From positions 62,001-126,000 of the forward strand of contig JBCCKF010000011.1 of the NCBI GenBank assembly GCA_039027435.1: DNA of 64,000 nt. Reading direction: 5' to 3'. The first letter of the stretch is position 1, and every line of letters starts with the position of its first letter. Under the pieces are notes generated by a model, which worked only from the letters and a program-made list of their open reading frames with translations, did no database searches and was not told the DNA's origin. Shown here one piece after another: positions 52,179 through 59,016 of this stretch. The stretch is from CALBPI01 sp039027435. Its GTDB lineage: Bacteria > Pseudomonadota > Gammaproteobacteria > Steroidobacterales > Woeseiaceae. The translations under genes were made by a program, and so were the position numbers.

Positions 52179-52505
52179 ATGTTTAAACCGGTTGCCTTGT
52201 TGGCAGTAGCCCTGGTTGCGTTAGGCGCAGCAGCACCCGCACACGCGCACGATCGCGGTCACTCTGCGGTAGATCGTTTCTATCTGGATCACGACGATCG
52301 TCGTTACTTGATAGACCGTCGACATCTGCGCCGTGGTGAGTTGCGCACTCATCGTCGCGCGCTGCGCCGCAACGCGCGTGCCCACCGATGGCATCTCGAA
52401 CATCGCCGATTCCTGAATGATCGTCGGGCATTCCGCCATCGGCATGACCGAGCAGGATGGCACTGGCATCGCGGACGCACGCTGACGCCTTTGTATTGCT
52501 ATTGA
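52179..52505 (+). CDS. Small secreted His/Arg-rich protein
   Basis: 108 residues from ATG 52179 with GGAGG upstream. A signal peptide (MFKPVALLAVALVALGAAAP, cleavage near AHA) leads into a mature region very rich in Arg and His, with recurring segments such as RRYLIDRRHLRRGELRTHRR and HRRFLNDRRAFRHRHDRAGW, and a WHWHRG motif. The pattern suggests metal or polyanion binding in the periplasm. No family is recognised. The longer frame from 51915 overlaps the GGT gene antisense and was rejected. Confidence 0.75.
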   Translation: MFKPVALLAVALVALGAAAPAHAHDRGHSAVDRFYLDHDDRRYLIDRRHLRRGELRTHRRALRRNARAHRWHLEHRRFLNDRRAFRHRHDRAGWHWHRGRTLTPLYCY

Positions 52506-52512
52506 GTGGATC

Positions 52513-52542
52513 GGGATCGCATCCCTTGGTGGATGCGATCCC
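52513..52542. terminator. 12-bp perfect hairpin abutting the diguanylate cyclase start
   Basis: Arms GGGATCGCATCC and GGATGCGATCCC with a 6-nt loop CTTGGT. It starts 7 bp after the His/Arg-rich protein stop and ends immediately before the ATG at 52543. There is no T-run, so termination would be rho-assisted, or it could regulate translation of the next gene. Confidence 0.55.
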
Positions 52543-53691
52543 ATGCGCGACAACCGAAGGGATTTGTGCGACTCTGCCATTGTGGCTGCGGCAGACGACA
52601 ATGCGCGTGACCTCAAGGCGCTTATCCGCGCAATGCAGGAGGAGGCTCGCAACAACGAGCAGCTGCTCGTGCGCTCGCAAGAGCGAGAGCTTGCGATCCT
52701 GACTGCCGACAGTCTTTTCTCTCTTTTCTCGACCCTAACCGAAGGTTTGCGCGACAGTTTCGATGTGGATCGGGTCACTCTTGTGCTGTGCGACCCGGAT
52801 CACGAGATTCGGCATCTGCTTATCGCGGACGGTGGGCCGGAAGCGGTGCCGGATGGTGTGCGATTTTTTGATTCGCTGAGCGGTATCGCTCCGCAATACG
52901 CCGCGCTGCACAAGCCCTGGCTCGGACCATTTCAGACCGTGGACCACCAGCTGATAGCGGGGAAAGGCAAATACGCCAGTCTCGCGATTCTCGGGCTGCG
53001 GCGACAGGGAAAGCTGATTGGAAGTCTTAATCTATTGAGCAGTGACGCGCATCGGTACAAGCGCGAACTCGGCAGTGATTTTCTCGCACACTTAGCGGTC
53101 ATTGCATCGTTTGCGCTCGAGAATACGGTGAACCGAGCGCGACTGTTGCGCAGTGGGTTTACAGACGTGTTGACCGGTTGGTTTAACCGTCGCTACCTGC
53201 AAGTGCGCCTGAACGAAGAGATTGCACGTGCGAGGCGCCACCGGTTGCCGCTTTGCTGCCTGTTTCTCGATATTGATCACTTCAAGCGCGTCAATGATCA
53301 ACACGGTCACCACGCCGGTGATATGGTGCTTGCCGAGTGCGCACATCGTATCGATGCGGAAGTACGTTCCAGCGATGTTGCCGCACGCTATGGCGGTGAG
53401 GAGTTCGTGATTCTGTTGCCCGAATCTGGCCTTGCCGACGCAATGGCGCTGGCGGAGCGGACTCGAGAGGCAGTGGCGAGTAAGCCATTTGTGCTCAGTG
53501 ATGCGACGACGTTATCGATCACAGTCTCGGTGGGGGTTGCACAGTCCCTCCCGTATACGGCGAGTGGCGATCTGAAAACGTTGGGCGAACAGTTGCTAAA
53601 ACGGGCAGATCTCGCAATGTACGCCGCCAAGTCGGCTGGCAGGAATCAGGTTTGCGCTGCGCCGGAAGTGGACCAGTCCACTCAGGCCTGA
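52543..53691 (+). CDS. DUF484/GAF-GGDEF diguanylate cyclase
   Basis: 382 residues. The N-terminal half is a helix plus a DUF484/GAF-like domain (LTADSLFSLFSTLTEGLRDS, FDSLSGIAPQYAALHKPWLG). The GGDEF domain has GGEEF at residues 284-288, preceded by the inhibitory RSSD I-site at 275-278 with the expected spacing. It should make c-di-GMP with product inhibition. ATG 52543 is directly after a hairpin and lacks a Shine-Dalgarno; in-frame TTG and GTG occur 21 and 39 nt further on. Convergent overlap of 10 bp with the permease gene. Confidence 0.9.
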   Translation: MRDNRRDLCDSAIVAAADDNARDLKALIRAMQEEARNNEQLLVRSQERELAILTADSLFSLFSTLTEGLRDSFDVDRVTLVLCDPDHEIRHLLIADGGPEAVPDGVRFFDSLSGIAPQYAALHKPWLGPFQTVDHQLIAGKGKYASLAILGLRRQGKLIGSLNLLSSDAHRYKRELGSDFLAHLAVIASFALENTVNRARLLRSGFTDVLTGWFNRRYLQVRLNEEIARARRHRLPLCCLFLDIDHFKRVNDQHGHHAGDMVLAECAHRIDAEVRSSDVAARYGGEEFVILLPESGLADAMALAERTREAVASKPFVLSDATTLSITVSVGVAQSLPYTASGDLKTLGEQLLKRADLAMYAAKSAGRNQVCAAPEVDQSTQA

Positions 53692-54716
53692 GCGCGGCCG
53701 GCTCTGTAGCGATTGCGAAGCAGGTACAGGAACAGCGGAACGCCGATCATGGCGGTGAGCGTGCCGACCGGCAACTGGCGCGGCGCGGCGACGGTTCTCG
53801 ATAACACGTCGGCGGTACACAGCAGCGCTCCTCCTGCAATGATCGCCGCAGGGATCAGCACACTGTGTCGTGGCCCTGTGTAATGCCGAACCAGGTGCGG
53901 GACGACGAGTCCGATAAACCCAATAGAGCCGGCCACCGTGACTGAGTAGGCGGTGAGCAACGAGGCGAGCGCCAAAACCGCTGCGCGCGCGGGCAGTAGC
54001 GGTAGACCGAGAATCCGTGCGCGGTCAGGCGATTCGGCGAGCAGGTCCAAGGGTCGGGCGCAGACGGTCGTGCCAATTCCGGCCAACGCGAGAAACGCAA
54101 GCGGCATGACCGGCGTGAGCGAAAGGCTGAAATCACCCATTAGCCAGAACAGCATGCCGCGTAGCGAGTTGTCTGGGCTGAGTGCCAATAGCAAGCTGAC
54201 GATGGCGCCGAATCCGCTTGCGAGTACAACACCGGTCAACAGCAGTGCGGTCGGCGAAAACTTGTGTCTGAAGCCACCAAAACCGAAGACGATCACGATA
54301 GATAGCAGTGCGCCGGCGAATGCGGCCAGATTGGTAGCCGCCACACTCAACCCGAGGGTGAGCGCGGCGAGCGCACCACAAGCGGCGCCACCGGAAGTGC
54401 CGAGGATGTACGGATCGGCCAGCGGGTTGCGCAGCAAAACCTGCATCAAGACACCGGCCAGAGCCAGCATGCCGCCAACAGCGAACGCGCTCAGTGCGCG
54501 CGGGAGCCGCAGCGTTTCGATGATCATTTGGGTCTGAGCGTCCGTGTTTCCTGTCAGCCAACGCATCAGCAGACCGGGTTGAAAACCATCGCTGCCCGCC
54601 ACAATCGACAGCGAAATCGCGCTGATCGCGAGCACTGCGAGGCCTGCGAATAGCATGGTCAGCGGCATGCGCGTCGAGACGGGGTTGCTGTAGATGCTGG
54701 TAGAGGGCGTCAACAC
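53682..54716 (-). CDS. FecCD/BtuC-type ABC permease
   Basis: 344 residues with about ten membrane helices. The FecCD signatures are VLMQVLLRNPLADPYILGTS with GGAACGALAAL, LLTGVVLASGFGAIVSLLL and GSIGFIGLVVPHLVRHYTGP. The C-terminus is RAGRAQA. It probably forms the B12 channel with the BtuD-like ATPase and BtuF encoded 6 to 11 kb away; a siderophore substrate is the alternative. An in-frame ATG 48 nt downstream gives a shorter start. Confidence 0.88.
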   Translation of the reverse strand: MLTPSTSIYSNPVSTRMPLTMLFAGLAVLAISAISLSIVAGSDGFQPGLLMRWLTGNTDAQTQMIIETLRLPRALSAFAVGGMLALAGVLMQVLLRNPLADPYILGTSGGAACGALAALTLGLSVAATNLAAFAGALLSIVIVFGFGGFRHKFSPTALLLTGVVLASGFGAIVSLLLALSPDNSLRGMLFWLMGDFSLSLTPVMPLAFLALAGIGTTVCARPLDLLAESPDRARILGLPLLPARAAVLALASLLTAYSVTVAGSIGFIGLVVPHLVRHYTGPRHSVLIPAAIIAGGALLCTADVLSRTVAAPRQLPVGTLTAMIGVPLFLYLLRNRYRAGRAQA

Positions 54717-54773
54717 GAGAGCTTGGAGGCGAGTCAGAGGTTGTGGAACAATATAGCGCAGGAGTGTTCACGC

Positions 54774-55355
54774 ATGAGTTCTGATCTCATCGACGACGAG
54801 GGCTTTCGCGCTAACGTCGGTATTATCGTGGCAAACGATGCGGGCAAGTTGTTGCTCGCCGGGCGGGCCGGTCGCAAGGGCTGGCAATTTCCGCAAGGCG
54901 GCGTTGCGCCTGGAGAATCTGCCGAGCAGGCCATGTACCGCGAGCTTGAAGAGGAGTTGGGGCTGCGCCCGGACGATGTCAAGCTGCTAGGGTTCACGCC
55001 GGATTGGATTCCCTATCGATTGCCGGATCGCTTTGTCAGGCGACACTCAAAACCCCTTTGTATCGGTCAAAAACAGCGCTGGTTCATGTTGCGTTTGGTC
55101 AGCGACGAAAGCGCGCTGCGATTTGATCTGACCGACAAGCCCGAGTTTGATCGGTGGCGATGGGTCGATTATTGGCGGCCGGTCAACGAGGTGATCTACT
55201 TTAAGCGTCGTGTGTATGCGCGAGCGCTGCACGAGTTGTCGACCCATGTGCACCCTGAAGGGCCACCGCCGCAGCCACGCTGGTGGCCGCATCGCTGGCG
55301 CTCGGTGTTTCGCAAGGACCTGAAAAAAGCGGGATTACTGGAACCGACCCGCTAG
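54774..55355 (+). CDS. rppH: RNA pyrophosphohydrolase RppH
   Basis: 193 residues from ATG 54774. FRANVGIIVANDAGKLLLAG and GWQFPQGGVAPGES lead into the Nudix box GVAPGESAEQAMYRELEEEL. It removes pyrophosphate from mRNA 5' ends to start decay. A GGAG lies about 10 nt upstream of the ATG. Its TAG overlaps the hemJ stop in CTAG. The frame upstream from 54723 was rejected as leader. Confidence 0.94.
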   Translation: MSSDLIDDEGFRANVGIIVANDAGKLLLAGRAGRKGWQFPQGGVAPGESAEQAMYRELEEELGLRPDDVKLLGFTPDWIPYRLPDRFVRRHSKPLCIGQKQRWFMLRLVSDESALRFDLTDKPEFDRWRWVDYWRPVNEVIYFKRRVYARALHELSTHVHPEGPPPQPRWWPHRWRSVFRKDLKKAGLLEPTR

Positions 55356-55774
55356 AACGGTTTCAGGATCGCAAGCCCGATGATGCCAAACAGGAACAGT
55401 ACCGGTGCCTCGTTATAGAACCGCAGCCACTTGTCACTGTGCGTGCAAGTTCCGTTGGCCAAGGCCTTCATAATCCGTTTGCAGTTGTAGTGATAGGCAA
55501 ACAGCCCCACCAGAAGGGCTAGCTTTGCGTGAAACCATCCAGCCCGGAACAACCCGGAATTGATCCAGAGCAGGGCCAATCCCAGCAGTAACGTGGCCGC
55601 TGCGCCAATTGTCATGATGGCGTAGAGCCGGCGTTCCATGATCACGAAACGGTCAAGCGAGATTTGGTCGGTGGCCGCATTGTGATAAATGAACAGCCGT
55701 GGCAGATAGAACAGACCCGCGAACCAGGTCACCATGGCCGCAATATGCAGCGCTTTCAGCGTCAGGTAGGTCAT
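55352..55774 (-). CDS. hemJ: Protoporphyrinogen oxidase HemJ
   Basis: 140 residues, four membrane helices. The conserved His-containing start LKALHIAAMVTWFAGLFYLP, WFHAKLALLVGLFAYHYNC and the FNEAPVLFLFGI-like YNEAPVLFLFGIIGLAIL end mark the HemJ family. It oxidises protoporphyrinogen IX in haem synthesis in bacteria lacking HemG/HemY. Divergent from the DUF6776 gene. Confidence 0.93.
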   Translation of the reverse strand: MTYLTLKALHIAAMVTWFAGLFYLPRLFIYHNAATDQISLDRFVIMERRLYAIMTIGAAATLLLGLALLWINSGLFRAGWFHAKLALLVGLFAYHYNCKRIMKALANGTCTHSDKWLRFYNEAPVLFLFGIIGLAILKPF

Positions 55775-55882
55775 GATGCTCCGATCATCGCACGGGCTCG
55801 CCTTTTTGTGATGCGTGCCACTTCAAATATCCCCGGCGCGAAGCGTACCATGCACATTATGTAGAGCCACCGTCGGCACACC

Positions 55883-56605
55883 ATGAACAAACCGAGAATG
55901 GTTTTGAAGACCGCCTCATCAGGGCGCTCGAGGGCATTGCTCGCGATCGTCTTTGTTGCGGTCATGGGTGGCGGCTACCTGCTATACGAGATGGGTCGCT
56001 TTCATGCGGGGTTTAATCGATTCGCCAGCGCTGAGGAAATCGAAACGCTGGAGGCGAAGATTCTGCGTCTCGAGACCGAAAACCGCGAACTGAACGAGCA
56101 GCGTGTTCGGCTGGAGACCTTGTCCAAGACCGAGCAGGAAACCTATCGCGAGGTTGGCGGTACGCTGCGCGAATTGCAGGGGAAGATTCAGGAACAGCGC
56201 GAGGCCATCGCGTTCTACCGAGGCATTATCTCGCCTGGTGAGAGCGAAAGCGGACTGCGGATCCAGGATTTGCAGGTCGTTAGAGGCTCAGAGGAAGCTC
56301 GCTATAACCTGCGTATGGTGCTGGTGCAGGTGAAGCAACACCACCGCCAGGTCTACGGTAAGGTTGAGATCACGGTGGATGGTGCACGGGACGGCGAGCG
56401 TGTTTCCTTGCCGTTGGCTTCACTGCTGCCCGAGGGTAATAGCGCCAAATGGAACTACGGCTTCCGGTACTTTCAGGACTTTGACCGCGAACTCGAGTTG
56501 CCTGAGGGCTTTCGTCCGGAGAAAATCAACGTCGAACTCGCACCGAGTGGCCGCGGCAATCAGGGCATTCGCCAGACCTTTGATTGGTCGACGGCGAGCG
56601 GCTGA
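55883..56605 (+). CDS. DUF6776 membrane protein with coiled coil
   Basis: 240 residues. One membrane helix (about residues 19-39) precedes a coiled coil (about 50-115, SAEEIETLEAKILRLETENR). A beta-rich C-terminal domain ends RQTFDWS. A FYRGIISPGESESGLRIQDL block fits DUF6776. The function is unknown. It lies 51 bp before the bactofilin gene on the same strand, so the two may form an envelope or cytoskeletal pair. Confidence 0.8.
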   Translation: MNKPRMVLKTASSGRSRALLAIVFVAVMGGGYLLYEMGRFHAGFNRFASAEEIETLEAKILRLETENRELNEQRVRLETLSKTEQETYREVGGTLRELQGKIQEQREAIAFYRGIISPGESESGLRIQDLQVVRGSEEARYNLRMVLVQVKQHHRQVYGKVEITVDGARDGERVSLPLASLLPEGNSAKWNYGFRYFQDFDRELELPEGFRPEKINVELAPSGRGNQGIRQTFDWSTASG

Positions 56606-56656
56606 CGGCGCAGCTTCGATAGCACACACCAATAACCCGACACTTAAGGAACATCC

Positions 56657-57067
56657 ATGCTTGGCAGTAAGAAGCGCAAGAATCTCTCGATTGAGACCCT
56701 GGTTGGCGCAAGCACGCGTATCGAGGGAGACCTGAACTTCACGGGTGCCAGTCATGTTGATGGTGTGGTGAACGGCGGCGTTTCGGCTGGAGGCGACAGC
56801 GATTCGACGTTGAGCGTCAGCGAACGCGGCGAGATTCACGGGAATGTGAGTGCGCCCCATGTAGTTTTAAATGGCTTGGTCAAAGGCGATGTCGTCGCAC
56901 ATCAGCGTGTTGAGCTTGGACCGACGGCACGCGTGATTGGCAACGTCTATTACAACCTGATCGAGATGGCGATTGGGGCGGAAATCAACGGTAAGCTGGT
57001 CCACCAGACGGAATCTGGCGCCACGGAACCGGTGGAATCGCCTGACGGGACGCCGCAAGAGGCTTGA
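56657..57067 (+). CDS. Bactofilin
   Basis: 136 residues. The bactofilin beta-helix is evident from SIETLVGASTRIEGDLNFTG, GEIHGNVSAPHVVLNGLVKG and VELGPTARVIGNVYYNLIEM. It forms polar or wall-associated filaments that organise peptidoglycan synthesis in other species. AAGGA precedes the ATG. It lies between DUF6776 and erpA. Confidence 0.92.
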   Translation: MLGSKKRKNLSIETLVGASTRIEGDLNFTGASHVDGVVNGGVSAGGDSDSTLSVSERGEIHGNVSAPHVVLNGLVKGDVVAHQRVELGPTARVIGNVYYNLIEMAIGAEINGKLVHQTESGATEPVESPDGTPQEA

Positions 57068-57125
57068 GAACCGGCTTTTTGCTACCATCTCCTGAACTAG
57101 GGACAAGTCTTCTGAGGTAACTGCG

Positions 57126-57491
57126 GTGACGGTACACACACAAAATCCTGGCGATATGCCGGCGGCTCCGCTGGTGTTCACTCAGTCCGCCGCTTCCAAG
57201 GTGGGACAGCTGCTGGCGGAAGAAGAAAACCCCGAACTCAAACTCCGGGTGTTCATCAGTGGTGGTGGTTGTTCTGGTTTCCAGTACGGCTTTACCTTCG
57301 ATGAGAATCTTGAGGATGGCGACATGACCGTCGAGAAGGACGGCGTCACGCTGGTGGTCGACCCGATGAGTGTTCAGTATCTGATCGGGGCAGAGATCGA
57401 CTACAAAGAAGATCTCGAAGGCGCCCAGTTCATCATTCGTAACCCGAACGCCACCACCACCTGTGGTTGCGGATCCTCTTTCTCCGTCTGA
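57126..57491 (+). CDS. erpA: Iron-sulfur cluster insertion protein ErpA
   Basis: 121 residues from GTG 57126 with TGAGG upstream. A-type carrier domain: KLRVFISGGGCSGFQYGFTF with the first ligand Cys, and the terminal TTCGCGSSFSV with the remaining two cysteines. It delivers 4Fe-4S clusters to apo-enzymes. Its last 29 bp overlap the ppx start. Confidence 0.95.
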   Translation: MTVHTQNPGDMPAAPLVFTQSAASKVGQLLAEEENPELKLRVFISGGGCSGFQYGFTFDENLEDGDMTVEKDGVTLVVDPMSVQYLIGAEIDYKEDLEGAQFIIRNPNATTTCGCGSSFSV

Positions 57492-59016
57492 GAACGAGGG
57501 TGGCCAGAGCGCGGCGACGTCCGAAGGCGTCATCGCAGCGGTAGACCTCGGCTCCAATAGCTTCCACATGGTGGTGGCTGAGCTGCGGCATGGGCAGCTC
57601 ACCATCATCGATCGCCTGCGCGAATCGGTTCGCCTCGCAGAAGGCCTTAAGGCGAATGGCGGACTCGCACCGCGATCGCGTCAACGAGCTTTGGACTGCC
57701 TGGATCGGTTCGGCGAGCGTTTGCGCGAAATGCAGGCCTCGCGCGTGCGAGCGGTAGGCACCAATACACTGCGACGTGTTCGCGACGATGCTGGCTTTCG
57801 CGATGCTGCCGAGCGGGCGCTCGGCCATCCGATCGATATCATTGCTGGGGTTGAAGAAGCCCGCCTGATTTATCTGGGTGTTGCCCACAGTTTGCCTCCG
57901 AGCGACGGTCGACGGCTGGTGATCGATATCGGCGGCGGCAGCACGGAGCTGATCGTCGGCGAGGGTCTCGAAGCAAAGGCGCTCAAGAGTCTCGGTATGG
58001 GTTGTGTGCGACATACCGAGGGTTATTTCCCGGAAGGCATTATCGACGCTGAGCGGTTTGCGGCCGCGCGTACCGCGGCACAGCTAAAACTCAGACCGAT
58101 CAAGGCGGCGTATCGCGAAGCCGGCTGGGACTCGGCGATCGGTGCCTCCGGAACGATTCGTTCTACGGTGCGAGTTGCTAAAGCCCTCGGGTTGGTGTCG
58201 GGAGACTCGCCGATGACGGTAGCTCATGTCGAACACCTCATTGAGAAAGTGATCGAAGCGGGCAGCATCGAACGCCTTTCAATGCCAGAGCTGAGTGCGC
58301 GCCGTGCGCAGGTTTGGCCCGGTGGGCTTGCCATCCTGGTGGAAGTGATGCGCACGCTGATGATCGATTCCCTGGAGCCTTCTGATGGCGCCTTGCGTGA
58401 AGGCGTGCTGTATGACCTCGTTGGACGTTTGCGTCATTCCGACGCGAGAGTCAGAAGTGTTGTGGCATTGGGTGAGCGCTATCACGTCGATCAGGCGCAG
58501 GCTTCCCAGGTGAAGGACACCGCTGAGATGTTGCTCGCGCAAGCGGATGATGCGTTGGGCATGGATGCACAAAAAGCGACGCAGTTTGTGCGCTGGGCTG
58601 GTCATCTGCACGAGATCGGGCTCGACATCGCCCATGCTGACTATCACCTGCACGGTGCCTACGTTGTGGCTAATGCCGACTTACCTGGCTTCCCGGCAGG
58701 TGAGCAGCAGCTACTCTCTTTTTTGATTGCGAATCAGCGCAAGCGCCTCAGCGAGGGCGCCTCGGCACTGAGGGGCTTGGCCCACTCGGATAGCGCACGC
58801 CTGATTGCAGTGATGTTGCGTCTATCGGTACTGCTCAACCGGAATCGCAGCGCTGCACCGTTGCCGGATATCCGATTGCGCGTTCTCGACCGAAAAATTG
58901 AGCTGACGTTCCCCGCCGATTGGCTCGTCAACAACCCGCTGACTGAGGCGGATATCGTCCGTGAGCAGGATTACCTCGAGGCCTGGGCCTACGAGCTCAA
59001 AGTCCTGCGCTGTTGA
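57463..59016 (+). CDS. ppx: Exopolyphosphatase (Ppx/GppA family)
   Basis: 517 residues from GTG 57463 within erpA; no Shine-Dalgarno is visible, so the start is uncertain. The actin-like fold is shown by AAVDLGSNSFHMVVAELRHG, AVGTNTLRRVRDD, GVEEARLIYLGVAHS and LVIDIGGGSTELIVGEG. The C-terminal HD-like region begins near 320 and includes WAGHLHEIGLDIAH. It degrades polyphosphate; length and HD region favour Ppx over GppA. It ends exactly against ppk1. Confidence 0.94.
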   Translation: MVADPLSPSENEGGQSAATSEGVIAAVDLGSNSFHMVVAELRHGQLTIIDRLRESVRLAEGLKANGGLAPRSRQRALDCLDRFGERLREMQASRVRAVGTNTLRRVRDDAGFRDAAERALGHPIDIIAGVEEARLIYLGVAHSLPPSDGRRLVIDIGGGSTELIVGEGLEAKALKSLGMGCVRHTEGYFPEGIIDAERFAAARTAAQLKLRPIKAAYREAGWDSAIGASGTIRSTVRVAKALGLVSGDSPMTVAHVEHLIEKVIEAGSIERLSMPELSARRAQVWPGGLAILVEVMRTLMIDSLEPSDGALREGVLYDLVGRLRHSDARVRSVVALGERYHVDQAQASQVKDTAEMLLAQADDALGMDAQKATQFVRWAGHLHEIGLDIAHADYHLHGAYVVANADLPGFPAGEQQLLSFLIANQRKRLSEGASALRGLAHSDSARLIAVMLRLSVLLNRNRSAAPLPDIRLRVLDRKIELTFPADWLVNNPLTEADIVREQDYLEAWAYELKVLRC

